This document shows, piece after piece, positions 7,911-18,935 of a stretch of DNA of 64,000 nucleotides. The position numbers and the translations under genes were made by a program. The notes beneath the pieces were generated by a model. The model ran no database searches, was not told where the DNA came from, and saw only the letters and a program-made list of their open reading frames with translations. The stretch's first letter is position 1, and every line of letters begins with the position of its first letter. The stretch covers positions 351,787 through 415,786 of the forward strand of contig NZ_CP028940.1 in the NCBI RefSeq assembly GCF_013307205.1, written 5' to 3'. The stretch comes from Polynucleobacter arcticus (GTDB lineage Bacteria; Pseudomonadota; Gammaproteobacteria; Burkholderiales; Burkholderiaceae).

Positions 7911-8236
7911 ATGGCTTTGGATTTCTTGAGAGTTTTATTAGGGGTGCATGGCTGTCCGCCGCAGCAGTTATCCAATAAGAATGCACTTAAGTCCTGCACT
8001 AAAGAGGCATTAGGGCGGTAAATCAGATGACGACTTTGGCGCTCGACGAGTAGTAAATTAGCCTGTACTAATTCCTTCAAATGAAAGCTCAGAGTCGCAT
8101 TGGGAATGCCCAGCTTTTCAATAATTTCACCGGGAGTTAAACCAAGTTCACCACGCTGCACAATCAGTCGGAATATATTGAGGCGGGATTCTTGGCCTAA
8201 AGCTAAAAAGGCGGCAATAGCATGAGTGTTTTTCAT
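7907..8236 (-). CDS. arsR: ArsR-family arsenic-responsive repressor
   Basis: 109 residues with the ArsR winged-helix fold ('ALGQESRLNIFRLIVQRGELGLTPGEIIEKLGIPNATLSFHLKEL'). The classical ELCVCDL metal site in the recognition helix is absent. Instead cysteines cluster at the C-terminus in 'NCCGGQPC' (Cys91, Cys92, Cys97), like the As(III) site of the Acidithiobacillus ArsR type. It should repress arsR-arsC-acr3 and release DNA on binding arsenite. A perfect palindrome overlaps its own start codon. Confidence 0.93.
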   Translation of the reverse strand: MKNTHAIAAFLALGQESRLNIFRLIVQRGELGLTPGEIIEKLGIPNATLSFHLKELVQANLLLVERQSRHLIYRPNASLVQDLSAFLLDNCCGGQPCTPNKTLKKSKAI

Positions 8237-8258
8237 ATTTCCAATTATATGGAAATAT
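8235..8258 (-). promoter_or_regulatory. ArsR operator / promoter of the ars operon
   Basis: Perfect inverted repeat ATATTTCC-N8-GGAAATAT. On the minus strand the 8-bp centre contains TATAAT (complement of 8244-8249), a consensus -10 box. The inner arm overlaps the arsR ATG (8234-8236). Bound ArsR would cover the -10 box directly. No good -35 at 17 nt is visible. Assignment to ArsR is inferred from position. Confidence 0.75.
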
Positions 8259-8290
8259 ATGACAAATTGATGACGAATTTCGTATGAAAT

Positions 8291-8308
8291 AGGGGCATTA
8301 AAGCCCCC
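8291..8308 (-). terminator. Possible terminator hairpin after tex
   Basis: GGGGC-ATTAA-(A)GCCCC hairpin just downstream of the tex stop on the minus strand. Only a weak T-rich tail (TATTTC) follows, so termination efficiency is uncertain. Confidence 0.4.
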
Positions 8309-8321
8309 ATCATCACTTGGA

Positions 8322-10685
8322 CTACTTTTTCAACTTCCCAAAGGCTGCTGCCATTGCATTATTCATTGGGGGCGCAGATCTTCTATCTTCCTGGGGCTTT
8401 CTGGCTTCTGAGGGTCTTGGAACTACGGGGCGATTTACTCTTTGCTCAGGTTTTGTACCTGGGGTGGCTTTGGGAGCCTCATCAGATAGGCGCATAGTCA
8501 GTGCAATGCGCTTGCGCTTTTCATCCACCTCTAGCACTTTAACCTTAACGACCTGCCCCGCCTTTACTACGGTGTGTGGATCTTTAACAAAGGTATTAGC
8601 TAAGGCAGAGATGTGCACGAGACCATCTTGATGCACGCCGATGTCAACGAATGCACCAAATGCTGCAACGTTTGTTACAACACCTTCCAAAATCATATCC
8701 ACCTTGAGATCGCTGACTTTTTCCACGCCATCCTTAAATGTCGCTGTAGTGAACTCAGGACGTGGATCGCGTCCAGGCTTTTCTAGCTCTTTGATGATGT
8801 CCGTCACTGTTGGCAAGCCGAACTTTTCATCGGCATACTTTTCAGGACTGAGGCCTTTGAGTATTCCTGCATCCCCAATCACTTCCTTTACACCCTTCTG
8901 GATATCCTTAAGAATCTTCTCTACCAAGGGATAGGATTCTGGATGAACTGCGGAGGCATCTAAAGGATCTGAACCGTTCATGATTCGCAAGAAACCTGCT
9001 GCTTGCTCAAAGGTCTTATCACCTAAGCGCGGTACGCTACGTAGGTCTGCTCTAGACTGAAAAGCACCATGACTATCCCGATAAGAAACAATGCCTTCAG
9101 CAACCGTGTTGCTGAGGCCTGAAACTCTTGCAAGCAAAGGGGCTGAGGCGGTGTTCACGTCGACACCGACAGCGTTCACACAGTCCTCCACGACTGCCAC
9201 CAATGACTTTGCTAATTGCGTCTGCATCACATCATGTTGATACTGTCCAACGCCAATCGACTTGGGATCAATCTTTACTAGCTCTGCTAGTGGATCCTGC
9301 AATCTTCTTGCAATCGATACTGCCCCACGCAAAGACACATCCATACCAGGTAATTCTTTTGAGGCGTACTCTGATGCTGAATACACTGATGCACCAGCTT
9401 CGGAGACCACAATCTTCGTCAGCTTGAGTTCTGGCCTAGCTTTAATCAAATCTTGTGCAAGCTTGTCAGTCTCACGGGATGCGGTGCCATTGCCAATTGA
9501 GATCAAGGTAGCCTGATGCTTTTCAGCCAGTTTGGCTAGCGTATGCAGCGAGCCATCCCAGTCATTCTTAGGCTGATGCGGATAAATTACCTCGGTATCT
9601 ACCACCTTGCCAGTGGCATCCACTACCGCAACTTTCACACCAGTTCGCATGCCGGGGTCAAGGCCAATAGTGACCTTGGGTCCTGCAGGGGCCGCTAATA
9701 GTAAAGCCTTTAAATTTCGTGCAAATACATTAATCGCTTCGGTTTCAGAGCGCTCGCGTAGGGAGCTCATGAGCTCGGACTCCAAATGCATGGAGCACTT
9801 AATGCGCCAGGTCCACCGAACGGTCTCGGCCAACCACTGATCAGCAGGACGACCCTCATTTTTAATCTTAAATTGATTGGCAATACGGGACTCGCACGGA
9901 TTATGGGGGGCATCCCATTTCGGTTTTTCTGCTTCGGTATCTAGACGAAGATTGACCGTTAACATCTGCTCACGACGGCCTCTAAATAAAGCCAATGCGC
10001 GATGTGATGGAATAGCTTGAATAGGCTCAAAATAATCAAAGTAATCAGCAAATTTCTCACCCTCTTGCTCTTTACCAGGAATGACTTTGGACTCTACAAC
10101 GCCATGATCCTGCAAATATGTTCTTAGTGATTGAACCAGACCAGCATCTTCTGCAAAGCGTTCCATCAGAATTTGACGGGCGCCTTCCAGCGCAGCTTTG
10201 GTATCTGCTACACCAGGGTTATCACCTTGGTCTGAAGTAAAAGCCTCCCTGATGTATTTAGCTGCCTCTACTTCTGGCTCAAGCATTGGACTTGCTAGTA
10301 AGTCATTTGCCAACGGCTCTAATCCTGCCTCAAGAGCTATTTGTGCCTTGGTACGGCGCTTGACCTTATAGGGAAGGTACAGATCCTCTAAACGTGTCTT
10401 ATCCTCGGCTAGCATAATAGCCTTGAGTAGCTCAGGCGTCATCTTGCCCTGCTCGTCAATCGAAGAAACGATCGCCTTACGACGCTCTTCGAGCTCTCGT
10501 AAATAACCTAGGCGATCTTCCAATAAGCGCAACTGCGTGTCATCTAATCCACCAGTAACTTCCTTACGATATCGGGCGATAAAAGGAACGGTAGCTCCTT
10601 CATCCATGAGGGCAATAGCGGCTGCTACTTGAGCGGGTTTAGCAGCTAGCTCTTGGGCAAGACGTTGTTCAATGGATGGCAGCAT
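8322..10685 (-). CDS. tex: Tex-family RNA-binding transcription accessory protein
   Basis: 787 residues, the usual size for Tex. In order: N-terminal helical Tex domain ('[26 protein letters not shown]'), YqgF/RNase H-like domain ('[18 protein letters not shown]'), helix-hairpin-helix region ('[15 protein letters not shown]'), and a C-terminal S1 RNA-binding domain near residues 655-725 ('[26 protein letters not shown]'). The tail is Pro/Arg-rich. Tex binds RNA and acts at transcription elongation; the YqgF fold keeps no demonstrated nuclease activity. It stands alone between typA and the ars operon. Confidence 0.95.
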   Translation of the reverse strand: MLPSIEQRLAQELAAKPAQVAAAIALMDEGATVPFIARYRKEVTGGLDDTQLRLLEDRLGYLRELEERRKAIVSSIDEQGKMTPELLKAIMLAEDKTRLEDLYLPYKVKRRTKAQIALEAGLEPLANDLLASPMLEPEVEAAKYIREAFTSDQGDNPGVADTKAALEGARQILMERFAEDAGLVQSLRTYLQDHGVVESKVIPGKEQEGEKFADYFDYFEPIQAIPSHRALALFRGRREQMLTVNLRLDTEAEKPKWDAPHNPCESRIANQFKIKNEGRPADQWLAETVRWTWRIKCSMHLESELMSSLRERSETEAINVFARNLKALLLAAPAGPKVTIGLDPGMRTGVKVAVVDATGKVVDTEVIYPHQPKNDWDGSLHTLAKLAEKHQATLISIGNGTASRETDKLAQDLIKARPELKLTKIVVSEAGASVYSASEYASKELPGMDVSLRGAVSIARRLQDPLAELVKIDPKSIGVGQYQHDVMQTQLAKSLVAVVEDCVNAVGVDVNTASAPLLARVSGLSNTVAEGIVSYRDSHGAFQSRADLRSVPRLGDKTFEQAAGFLRIMNGSDPLDASAVHPESYPLVEKILKDIQKGVKEVIGDAGILKGLSPEKYADEKFGLPTVTDIIKELEKPGRDPRPEFTTATFKDGVEKVSDLKVDMILEGVVTNVAAFGAFVDIGVHQDGLVHISALANTFVKDPHTVVKAGQVVKVKVLEVDEKRKRIALTMRLSDEAPKATPGTKPEQRVNRPVVPRPSEARKPQEDRRSAPPMNNAMAAAFGKLKK

Positions 10686-10732
10686 GAAATGATGTATTTA
10701 CTGAGGTTTTAAGAATATGAGTATCGAAGAAA

Positions 10733-10762
10733 AATAAGAGCCACCCAAAGGTGACTCTTATT
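10733..10762 (-). terminator. Rho-independent terminator of typA
   Basis: On the minus strand AATAAGAGTCACC and GGTGGCTCTTATT pair around a TTTG loop, followed by TTTCTTC. It lies between the typA stop (10801) and tex. Confidence 0.85.
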
Positions 10763-10800
10763 AAACTATCAGCGCGACTGATGAAAACAACTCGGCAAAA

Positions 10801-12618
10801 TTACTCGCGAGAAGCTTTCTTGCGGTCATGCTCTTTCAGGTAACGCTTACGAATACGGACGCTTTTCGGCGTTACTTCCACCAACTCATCATCACTAATA
10901 AACTCAACCGCATATTCCAGAGTCAAATCAATTGGCGTTACTAAACGAACTGCTTCGTCAGTACCTGAAGAACGAACGTTTGTTAATTGCTTACCTTTAA
11001 TCGGATTCACAACTAGATCGTTATCGCGACTATGAATACCAATCACCATACCTTCGTACACAGGATCACCGTGTTTTACGAACATACGGCCACGATCTTG
11101 TAATTTCCAAATAGCATAGGCAACTGCTTCACCGTCATCTTGGCTAATCAATACGCCGTTATGGCGCTCACCCAAAATGCCATCTTTAGCTGGAGCATAG
11201 CAATCAAATGTATGACTCATCAAACCGTTACCGCGAGTCATAGTCATGAAGTCGCCCTGGAAGCCGATCAGGCCACGTGCAGGAATGCGGTACTCAAGAC
11301 GGGTACGACCTTTTCCGTCACTCACCATATCTTGCAGTTCGCCCTTACGCTTACCTAAGTCTTCCATCACGGCGCCTTGAGTAGCATCTTCTACGTCTAC
11401 CGTTAAGTTTTCGTATGGCTCCATCTTGACGCCGTTCTCTTCGTGGAACACGACGCGTGGACGGGAAACGGCCATCTCGTAGCCTTCACGACGCATAGTT
11501 TCAACCAAAATCGTCAAATGCAACTCACCACGGCCAGAAACTTCAAACACGGTATCGTCATCAGTTTGGCGAACACGCAAAGCCATATTGGCTTTCAATT
11601 CACGGTCAAGACGCTCACGAATCTGGCGGCTCGTCACAAACTTACCTTCACGACCAGCCAATGGGCTGGTGTTGACCATGAAGTTCATGGTCAAAGTAGG
11701 CTCATCAATCTTGAGCATTGGCAATGGATCTGGCTTATCAACCGCACATACAGTTGTACCAATCGCCAACTCTTCAATACCGTTGATGAGGGCGATATCG
11801 CCAGCAACAGCCTCTTCAACGATTTCGCGCTCTAAACCTTTAAATTTCAATACTTGATTGATACGACCTTTGAATGGCACGCCATCAGGACCGTTCATGC
11901 ATACCACTTCCATACCTGACTTCACACGTCCACGGCTAATACGGCCAACGCCAATCTTACCGACATAGCTGTTGTAATCAATAGAAGAAATCTGGAATTG
12001 CAAAGGACCATCTGGATCGTCATCACGCACAGGGACGTATTTCAGAACAGCGTCAAACAATGGGCGCATATCACCTTCGCGCACATCTTCTGTTGTACCT
12101 GCATAGCCATTTAATCCTGATGCATAGATGATTGGGAAATCGAGCTGCTCTTCGGTAGCGCCGAGCTTGTCAAACAACTCAAAAGTGGCATTGATGACAT
12201 AGTCGCAACGTGCACCCGGGCGATCAACCTTGTTGATCACAACAATAGGCTTCAAACCAAGAGCCAAGGCCTTTTTGGTCACAAAGCGAGTTTGTGGCAT
12301 TGGTCCTTCAACCGCATCCACCAAGAGCAAAACACCGTCAACCATGGAGAGCACACGCTCTACTTCACCACCGAAGTCGGCGTGTCCTGGTGTATCAACG
12401 ATGTTGATATGTGTGCCGTCGTATTCCACTGCACAGTTCTTGGACAAAATAGTAATGCCACGCTCTTTTTCTAAGTCATTTGAGTCCATGACGCGTTCGG
12501 TCATTTTTTCATTAGAGCGGAATGTGCCAGATTGGCGTAAGAGTTGGTCAACCAAAGTAGTTTTACCGTGGTCAACGTGGGCGATGATGGCGATATTACG
12601 AAGTGCGCGTTTAGTCAT
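10801..12618 (-). CDS. typA: Ribosome-associated GTPase TypA/BipA
   Basis: 605 residues. The translation-factor GTPase domain has '[10 protein letters not shown]' (13-22), '[12 protein letters not shown]' and 'NKVDRPGA'. It is followed by a domain II beta-barrel, an EF-G-like domain III/V and the BipA-specific C-terminal domain. TypA binds the ribosome in a GTP-dependent way and helps 50S assembly and translation at low temperature and under stress. It lies downstream of truB in the same orientation, 70 nt away, and ends with its own terminator. Confidence 0.97.
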   Translation of the reverse strand: MTKRALRNIAIIAHVDHGKTTLVDQLLRQSGTFRSNEKMTERVMDSNDLEKERGITILSKNCAVEYDGTHINIVDTPGHADFGGEVERVLSMVDGVLLLVDAVEGPMPQTRFVTKKALALGLKPIVVINKVDRPGARCDYVINATFELFDKLGATEEQLDFPIIYASGLNGYAGTTEDVREGDMRPLFDAVLKYVPVRDDDPDGPLQFQISSIDYNSYVGKIGVGRISRGRVKSGMEVVCMNGPDGVPFKGRINQVLKFKGLEREIVEEAVAGDIALINGIEELAIGTTVCAVDKPDPLPMLKIDEPTLTMNFMVNTSPLAGREGKFVTSRQIRERLDRELKANMALRVRQTDDDTVFEVSGRGELHLTILVETMRREGYEMAVSRPRVVFHEENGVKMEPYENLTVDVEDATQGAVMEDLGKRKGELQDMVSDGKGRTRLEYRIPARGLIGFQGDFMTMTRGNGLMSHTFDCYAPAKDGILGERHNGVLISQDDGEAVAYAIWKLQDRGRMFVKHGDPVYEGMVIGIHSRDNDLVVNPIKGKQLTNVRSSGTDEAVRLVTPIDLTLEYAVEFISDDELVEVTPKSVRIRKRYLKEHDRKKASRE

Positions 12619-12688
12619 GTGAAGCTTCTAAAGTTAAGAATATGAAATTCGGGTTAGTTAAGGTTAATCAGTTAATAAGTCAAAAATG

Positions 12689-13600
12689 TTAATGGGCAGA
12701 AGAAATCAAACGCTTGGGATGCAACACCCCAGAGCGCCAATCGCCAGTACCAATAAAGTTATGAGGAGCAGCCGTAGCACGATAGATGCGCACGAGTGCC
12801 TCAATAGACGGCATGTTGAGCGGGACGCGTTGCCCCATCTCTAAACGCTTTGCTTGCTGCTCATCTACCGTTAAGTGCGGCAATGTTTGCAAGAGCGCAT
12901 CGACTGGCAAAATATAGCTAGAGCTGTCTTGCAAGCCTTTTTGAATCGATTCGATTGTGAAAGACTGCTCTAAAGTGAGGTGACCTACTTCAGTCCGGCG
13001 CAAGCCAACTAAGTGTGCGCCACAGCCTAAGGCTCTGCCAATGTCTTCTGCCAATACGCGGATGTAGGTACCCTTACTGCAGCTGACCTCTAAAGTGGCT
13101 TCAGGCCAATTGATATTGGTCCAGCGAATCGCATGAATCGTAATATCCCGTGGAGCACGCTCTAACTCAACGCCGGCACGAGCGTATTCATACAAAGGTT
13201 TGCCATCGCGCTTGAGCGCAGAATACATCGGGGGAACCTGGCTAATAGGGCCGGTAAATGCGGGTAGCAACGATTCCAGCGCCAACTTCATAGCAACTTC
13301 ATCAGCGAATACCGGGAGTGGCAGCTCTTCAATCACTAGACCTTCAGCATCGCCCGTATCGGTGCGCTGACCAAATTTCACCTGAGCGATATAGGTCTTA
13401 TCGGCCTCAAGCAAATCCTGGGAATATTTAGTTGCCTCGCCCAAACAGATCGGTAGCAAGCCAGTTGCCATAGGATCTAAGGTGCCTGTATGCCCTGCTT
13501 TTTCTGCGTTCAATTTACGTTTCACTGCTGTGACTGCACCTTGCGAGCTCATGCCAAAAGGTTTATCAAGCAAAACAACACCATCGATACGTACTGGCAT
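12689..13600 (-). CDS. truB: tRNA pseudouridine(55) synthase TruB
   Basis: 303 residues when started at the ATG complementary to 13598-13600 ('MPVRIDGVVLLDKPFGMSS'), which leaves 4 nt after rbfA; a longer frame to 13639 would run back into rbfA. The catalytic Asp42 is in 'HTGTLDPMATGLLPI'; the 'GTYIRVLAEDIG' and 'SALKRDGKPLYEYAR' motifs follow. It makes psi-55 in the T-loop of all elongator tRNAs. Last gene of the rimP-nusA-infB-rbfA-truB operon. Confidence 0.96.
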   Translation of the reverse strand: MPVRIDGVVLLDKPFGMSSQGAVTAVKRKLNAEKAGHTGTLDPMATGLLPICLGEATKYSQDLLEADKTYIAQVKFGQRTDTGDAEGLVIEELPLPVFADEVAMKLALESLLPAFTGPISQVPPMYSALKRDGKPLYEYARAGVELERAPRDITIHAIRWTNINWPEATLEVSCSKGTYIRVLAEDIGRALGCGAHLVGLRRTEVGHLTLEQSFTIESIQKGLQDSSSYILPVDALLQTLPHLTVDEQQAKRLEMGQRVPLNMPSIEALVRIYRATAAPHNFIGTGDWRSGVLHPKRLISSAH

Positions 13601-13604
13601 GAAA

Positions 13605-13982
13605 TTAAGCGCTCTCGTCTTTACGGTCACTGCGATCACTATCTACCGCTTGATCAATTAAACGAGACATTTCAATGCCGTGCTCAACAGAACTGTCATA
13701 GTGAAAATGCAGAGTTGGCACAGTATGAATATGCAGACGCTTAAACAATAAAGAATGTAAGTAGCCTGCCTTATCCTGAAGCGCTTTCAATGCTACCTCA
13801 GGCTCGGCGCCCAAAACGGTAAAAAATACTTTTGCATGCGCTAAATCTGGCGTCAGCTCAATACTTTGTAAAGTAATTAAACCCAAGCTAGGGCTACGCA
13901 ACTCCCGAGGAATGAGCTCGGCCAGGTCTCGCTGAATTTGATCGGCGAGACGCTGGTTGCGATGAGGGCTAGTTTTATGCAT
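13605..13982 (-). CDS. rbfA: 30S ribosome-binding factor RbfA
   Basis: 125 residues of the single KH-like RbfA domain ('[21 protein letters not shown] ... [23 protein letters not shown] ... [24 protein letters not shown]'). RbfA binds immature 30S subunits and helps maturation of the 16S rRNA 5' end, important at low temperature. It lies 14 nt downstream of infB in the canonical order. Confidence 0.96.
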   Translation of the reverse strand: MHKTSPHRNQRLADQIQRDLAELIPRELRSPSLGLITLQSIELTPDLAHAKVFFTVLGAEPEVALKALQDKAGYLHSLLFKRLHIHTVPTLHFHYDSSVEHGIEMSRLIDQAVDSDRSDRKDESA

Positions 13983-13996
13983 ATGCTCTATAGATC

Positions 13997-16780
13997 TTAG
14001 AGTGTTCTAGCAACTTCAGTTACTTCAAACGCTTCGAGTTGATCGCCTTCTTTGATGTCGTTGTAGCCTTTTAATGACAAGCCACACTCAACACCGGCAC
14101 GGACTTCTTTTGCATCATCTTTAAAGCGCTTGAGAGAATCCAACTCACCACTCCAGATCACCACGTTTTCACGCAAGAGACGAACGCTGGAGTTGCGCTT
14201 GACAACACCTTCGAGGACCAAACAACCCGCAATTGCGCCTACTTTAGATACCAAGAAGACTTGACGAATCTCCACCATACCGGTGATTTCTTCTTTCTTG
14301 TCTGGTGTCAACATGCCGCTTAAGGCTGCCTTGACCTCATCTACTGCGTCATAAATAATGTTGTGATAACGAATATCTACACCATTGTTTTCAGCTAACT
14401 TACGCGCTGCACCATCTGCACGAGAGTTAAATCCGATGATGACTGCTTTGGAGGCAACCGCTAAGTTCACGTCAGTTTCAGTAATACCGCCCACGGCTGC
14501 GTGAACAATTTGAACCTTCACCTCTGCAGTCGACAGTTTCTGTAATGACTGAGATAAGGCTTCTTGAGAACCTTGTACGTCCGCTTTAATGATGAGTGGC
14601 AACAACTTGGCTTCAATCGCGCCCTCTTCCATGTTTTCCATCATGGTTTCGAGCTTGAATGCTTGCTGTTTAGCCAACTTCACATCGCGGAACTTACCTT
14701 GGCGGAAGAGTGCAATCTCACGAGCTTTACGCTCATCAGGCACAACTTGTACTGACTCACCAGCTGCAGGAACTTCAGATAAACCTTGGATCTCTACTGG
14801 AATGGATGGACCAGCTTCGTTACATGGCTTACCGTTTTCATCCAACATCGCACGAACACGACCGTAGGTTGAACCAGCCAACAACATATCGCCACGCTTG
14901 AGCGTTCCAGACTGAACGAGTACGGTTGCTACAGGACCGCGGCCCTTATCCAAACGCGCCTCAATAACAAGACCTTGTGCTGGAGCATCCTTGGCTGCTT
15001 TGAGTTCCAAAATCTCTGCTTGCAAAAGGACGTTCTCGAGCAGTGCATCGATACCATCACCTGTTTTTGCAGAAACACCAATAAATGGTATGTCGCCGCC
15101 GTATTCCTCAGGAACCACTTGCTCAGCAACCAATTCTGTTTTGACGCGCTCTAAATTGGCATCCGGTTTATCGATCTTATTGATTGCCACAACAATTGGC
15201 ACACCCGCTGCTTGCGCATGGTGGATCGCCTCTTTCGTTTGCGGCATCACACCGTCATCTGCTGCGACCACTAGGATCACGATATCAGTTGCCTTGGCAC
15301 CACGAGCACGCATTGCCGTAAAGGCTTCGTGACCCGGGGTATCGAGGAAAGTAATCATGCCGCGCGGCGTTTCAACGTGATAAGCGCCAATATGCTGGGT
15401 AATACCACCGGCTTCGCCAGTAGCTACTTTTGCAGCACGAATCTTATCGAGCAAAGAAGTTTTACCGTGGTCAACGTGACCCATTACTGTAACTACTGGT
15501 GGACGTGAGAACAATTCCGCGTCATGGCCAGCAATACCGAGATCTAAATCTGGATCATCTAATTTGGCAGCATGGGCTTTATGGCCCATTTCTTCCACGA
15601 TGATCATTGCGGTATCTTGATCCAAGATTTGGTTGATCGTCACCATCTGACCCATACCCATCAAGAGCTTAATGACTTCTGCACTCTTGACAGCCATTGC
15701 ATGAGCTAACTCTGCAACGGTAATGGTTTCTGGGACATTGACATCTCGCACAATGGCTTCAGTGGGTACTTGGAAGTTCGTGTCGACATTGGCCTCAGCA
15801 ATTTGACGTTGCTTTCTTCTGCCGCCACCGGAACGCCAACCACCGACGCCACCAGAGCTATCGCCACGAGTCTTAAGGCCACCAGGTTTCTTGGCGCCCT
15901 CTTCTTGCCAGGTAGATGAAGTCTCGGCAGACTTAATCGTCTTGCCGCCAACTTTAGCAACTACCTTCTTCTTATCATCCGCACCCTCAACCTTAGCAGG
16001 TTTGTGTAAGGTGCCTTTTTTAGCTTCTTCAGCAGCAATCTCACTTGGTGCCTTCAGGACGCGTGCTGGAGCACTCATCATGTCACGAATAGCCAAGGCC
16101 TCAGCTTCAGCAGCGGCGCGACGTTTAGTAATATCAGCTAACTGCGCCTTGTTGGCATCAGCGATCTCTTTCGCAGCTTTATCAGCTTGGGCTTTCTTAT
16201 CAGCCGCTTTAGCAGCAACTGCAGCAACATCAGCCTCTGAGTTCACTTCTTTTACAGGCGTTGGCTCAGCAATACTTGCAGCAGCCGCAGCATCCGCTTC
16301 TTTTTGGCGGGCATCTTCAGCCGCTTTCATTTCTGCTTCTTGACGAGCCAATAATTCAGCTTGACGCGTTGCTTCAGCCGCACGTTTTTCTAACTCTTCT
16401 GCAGAAAGAATTGGCTTAGCTGGAGTAGTAGGCGCAACTTCTTTAGCTTCTGGAACAGGAGCCTCTTCAGGAGCCTTATCTCCCGCCTTAACTAGCACGC
16501 GCTTTTTACGAACTTCAACCTGAACGGTACGAGTGCGTCCTGCAGAATCTGCCTGACGAATCTCGGAGTTTTCGCGCTTGATCAAAGTAATCTTTTTGCG
16601 ATTACCCGTATCCGCACTACCGTGCTCTTTTTGCAAATGCTCAAGCAGGACAGTCTTGTCCTTTTCGGTAATGCTGTCGTCTTCAGAACCTTTTTCGACA
16701 CCAGCCGCCTTCAACTGCTCCAGAAGGTCTGGCGCGGTACGTTTTAATTCTTTAGCGAGTACTTTTACTGTTGTTGCCAT
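13997..16780 (-). CDS. infB: Translation initiation factor IF-2
   Basis: 927 residues. The N-terminal IF2 domain ('[22 protein letters not shown]') is followed by a long Ala/Glu/Lys-rich linker (about 80-330) and a short basic stretch. The GTPase domain carries '[12 protein letters not shown]' (about 433), 'DTPGHEAF' and 'NKIDKPDAN'; the C-terminal fMet-tRNA-binding domains end in '[15 protein letters not shown]'. It places fMet-tRNA on the 30S subunit and promotes 50S joining. It lies 13 nt after nusA. Confidence 0.98.
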   Translation of the reverse strand: MATTVKVLAKELKRTAPDLLEQLKAAGVEKGSEDDSITEKDKTVLLEHLQKEHGSADTGNRKKITLIKRENSEIRQADSAGRTRTVQVEVRKKRVLVKAGDKAPEEAPVPEAKEVAPTTPAKPILSAEELEKRAAEATRQAELLARQEAEMKAAEDARQKEADAAAAASIAEPTPVKEVNSEADVAAVAAKAADKKAQADKAAKEIADANKAQLADITKRRAAAEAEALAIRDMMSAPARVLKAPSEIAAEEAKKGTLHKPAKVEGADDKKKVVAKVGGKTIKSAETSSTWQEEGAKKPGGLKTRGDSSGGVGGWRSGGGRRKQRQIAEANVDTNFQVPTEAIVRDVNVPETITVAELAHAMAVKSAEVIKLLMGMGQMVTINQILDQDTAMIIVEEMGHKAHAAKLDDPDLDLGIAGHDAELFSRPPVVTVMGHVDHGKTSLLDKIRAAKVATGEAGGITQHIGAYHVETPRGMITFLDTPGHEAFTAMRARGAKATDIVILVVAADDGVMPQTKEAIHHAQAAGVPIVVAINKIDKPDANLERVKTELVAEQVVPEEYGGDIPFIGVSAKTGDGIDALLENVLLQAEILELKAAKDAPAQGLVIEARLDKGRGPVATVLVQSGTLKRGDMLLAGSTYGRVRAMLDENGKPCNEAGPSIPVEIQGLSEVPAAGESVQVVPDERKAREIALFRQGKFRDVKLAKQQAFKLETMMENMEEGAIEAKLLPLIIKADVQGSQEALSQSLQKLSTAEVKVQIVHAAVGGITETDVNLAVASKAVIIGFNSRADGAARKLAENNGVDIRYHNIIYDAVDEVKAALSGMLTPDKKEEITGMVEIRQVFLVSKVGAIAGCLVLEGVVKRNSSVRLLRENVVIWSGELDSLKRFKDDAKEVRAGVECGLSLKGYNDIKEGDQLEAFEVTEVARTL

Positions 16781-16793
16781 GCACTACTTCCTC

Positions 16794-18275
16794 TCATGAA
16801 GTAAACCAATGTTCGCGCGCTTTCATGATGAGCGTTTTCGCGGTTTCTTCGTCAATTTGTGTCGCCTCAACTAGCTCATCAACAGCCAGTTCAGCTAAGT
16901 CGTCACGGGTATGAACTTGATTGTCAGCAAGCTTAGCAATCAATTCAGTGGTCATTCCCTCTAGGGAACGTAAATCTTGTGAGACTTCGCCAACGCGCTC
17001 TTCTTTAGCCAATTCCATGGTCAAGAGAGAGTCACGTGCGCGAGTACGCAATTCATTTACTGTGTCTTCATCGAATGAATCGATTTCCAACATTTCAGAA
17101 AGGGGTACATAAGCAACCTCTTCCAATGTGTTGAAACCTTCTTCAATCAAGATGTCAGCTACTTCTTGGTCAACGTCCAATTTATCCATGAACAACTGAC
17201 GCACTGAAGCAGCTTCTTTTTCAGTTTTCTCAGCAGACTCTTCAGGAGTCATGATGTTGATTTGCCAACCAGTCAAGTCACTTGCCAAGCGCACGTTTTG
17301 TCCGCTACGGCCAATAGCAATTGCTAAGTTCTCTTCATCAACCACCACATCCATTGCGTGACGCTCTTCATCAACCACAATTGAAGATACTTGAGCTGGA
17401 GCTAAAGCACCAATCACAAACTGCGCTGGGTCTTCAGACCACAATACGATATCCACTGCTTCGCCGGCCACTTCGTTACGTACCGCAGTAACGCGTGTGC
17501 CACGAACGCCAACACAGGTGCCGATTGGATCAATACGCTTGTCATAAGTAATCACCGCAATCTTGGCGCGGATACCAGGGTCGCGAGCTGCACCCTTAAT
17601 CTCTAACAAGCCCTGCTCCATTTCTGGGACTTCATTCTCAAACAACTTGATCAAGAAATCTGGGCAGGTGCGTGAGAGTTCAATCTGTGGTCCACGAGCT
17701 TCACGATCCACTTTGAGGATGTAAGCGCGTACGCGGTCGCCAGAACGCAAGTTCTCTTTTGGAATCATCTGATCGCGACGCAGCAATGCTTCAACGCGGC
17801 CAGACTCAATAATTAAACCGTTCTTGTCAGCGCGCTTGACGGTACCGGTCATGACTTTTTCGCCACGCTCGAGGTAATCGTTCAAAATCTGCTCACGCTC
17901 AGCATCGCGGATGCGTTGCAAGATCACTTGCTTGGCAGCCTGCGCACCAATACGGCCAAAGGCTAAAGATTCGATTTGCTCTTCGATGTATTCACCAACT
18001 TCCATGTCGGGGAATTGCTCAAGTGCCTCAAAATGCAAGATCTCTTTATCTGGCTCTTGAAGTCCAGCTTCATCAGGAACAACCAACCAGCGACGGAAGG
18101 TTTCGTATTCACCAGACTCGCGATCAATCGATACTCGAATATCTACATCTTCTGTCGGGTAACGCTTTTTAGTGGCTGATGCCAACGCCATTTCTAGCGC
18201 CTCAAACACAATTGCTTGATCTACGTTCTTTTCACGCGCTAAGGCGTCTGCCAACATGAGAACTTCTCGGCTCAT
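16794..18275 (-). CDS. nusA: Transcription termination/antitermination factor NusA
   Basis: 493 residues. In order: RNAP-binding N-terminal domain, S1 domain (about 138-200, '[25 protein letters not shown]'), KH1 ('[16 protein letters not shown]'), KH2 ('[20 protein letters not shown]'), and two C-terminal acidic repeats ('[18 protein letters not shown]' and '[24 protein letters not shown]') as in E. coli. NusA modulates pausing, Rho-independent termination and rRNA antitermination. Its start overlaps rimP by 4 nt. It could feed back on the terminator in the operon leader. Confidence 0.98.
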   Translation of the reverse strand: MSREVLMLADALAREKNVDQAIVFEALEMALASATKKRYPTEDVDIRVSIDRESGEYETFRRWLVVPDEAGLQEPDKEILHFEALEQFPDMEVGEYIEEQIESLAFGRIGAQAAKQVILQRIRDAEREQILNDYLERGEKVMTGTVKRADKNGLIIESGRVEALLRRDQMIPKENLRSGDRVRAYILKVDREARGPQIELSRTCPDFLIKLFENEVPEMEQGLLEIKGAARDPGIRAKIAVITYDKRIDPIGTCVGVRGTRVTAVRNEVAGEAVDIVLWSEDPAQFVIGALAPAQVSSIVVDEERHAMDVVVDEENLAIAIGRSGQNVRLASDLTGWQINIMTPEESAEKTEKEAASVRQLFMDKLDVDQEVADILIEEGFNTLEEVAYVPLSEMLEIDSFDEDTVNELRTRARDSLLTMELAKEERVGEVSQDLRSLEGMTTELIAKLADNQVHTRDDLAELAVDELVEATQIDEETAKTLIMKAREHWFTS

Positions 18276-18763
18276 GACTTTCTTCCTTTGAAATCAATAA
18301 CAGGGACCAGCCGAGTCTTATCGACCTCGGCTAAAGAAAACTCCAATTGAGACTCAGCACCATCAGTGCCTTCGAACAACAAACCAAATTTCGCGTCAGG
18401 CGAATCTAATTCACCAGTCAGCAAACCTTGCAACACACCACGAAAATTCTTACGATTGCCAACGGCAACACGCAACTTCATATCTACTTCCATCCCAGAA
18501 AACCGCTCAAAATCCGCTGCGGATTTCACTGGGCGATCCAGTCCAGGAGAGGAAATCTCTAAACGCTCAAAAGGAATGTTCTCTACTGGCAATGTGTAGC
18601 TCAGTTGATGACTCACTTTTTCGCAATCTAAAACAGTAATCAAACGTTCGTAATCGGGGTTTTCGATCGTGACACGCAGCAAACCTCCGGCTTCACGCTC
18701 GATTTCCACTAGCGTGTACCCTAAGTTTTCTACCTCTGCAGAAATAATCCGCTGATCTTTCAA
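18272..18763 (-). CDS. rimP: Ribosome maturation factor RimP
   Basis: 163 residues, two-domain RimP (N-terminal '[23 protein letters not shown] ... [15 protein letters not shown] ... [21 protein letters not shown]', C-terminal Sm-like beta-barrel). It assists 30S assembly by preparing 16S rRNA for late proteins. First gene of the rimP-nusA-infB-rbfA-truB operon; a structured leader with a terminator precedes it. Confidence 0.96.
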   Translation of the reverse strand: MKDQRIISAEVENLGYTLVEIEREAGGLLRVTIENPDYERLITVLDCEKVSHQLSYTLPVENIPFERLEISSPGLDRPVKSAADFERFSGMEVDMKLRVAVGNRKNFRGVLQGLLTGELDSPDAKFGLLFEGTDGAESQLEFSLAEVDKTRLVPVIDFKGRKS

Positions 18764-18908
18764 AACAACCCTTCAATGCAAAACGGCAAAAAAAAATGGG
18801 CTTCAAAGCCCATATTCTCGAAATTCAGAACAGGCCGACTTACGTTGATCGCAACATCAGTCGGTAACTACCCAAAACAGCAGAAACTGCTATAAGACCA
18901 AAATTATA
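18764..18908 (-). promoter_or_regulatory. rimP operon promoter and structured leader
   Basis: On the minus strand a perfect -10 box TATAAT (complement of 18903-18908) lies just past the rluB stop. The leader can fold a CCGACT/AGTCGG stem (18835-18864) with an inner GTTG/CAAC, and then meets the terminator at 18787-18813 before reaching the rimP start. This order, promoter-structure-terminator-gene, fits attenuation. A putative attenuator before rimP-nusA-infB is described in proteobacteria; membership of that family here is inferred. Confidence 0.6.
18787..18813 (-). terminator. Terminator between rluB and rimP (possible attenuator)
   Basis: On the minus strand ATGGGCT-TTGA-AGCCCAT is followed by nine T. 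It closes the scpB-rluB transcript, and any transcript from the -10 box at 18903-18908 must also cross it to reach rimP. Confidence 0.88.
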
Positions 18909-18935
18909 GCCGATTTGGAGGAAAACCGATCAAAA

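Noticed and set aside
15891..16343. A 150-codon Ala/Ser-rich open frame antisense to infB
   Set aside because: It mirrors the Ala/Glu-rich linker of IF-2 and has no ribosome site or domain.
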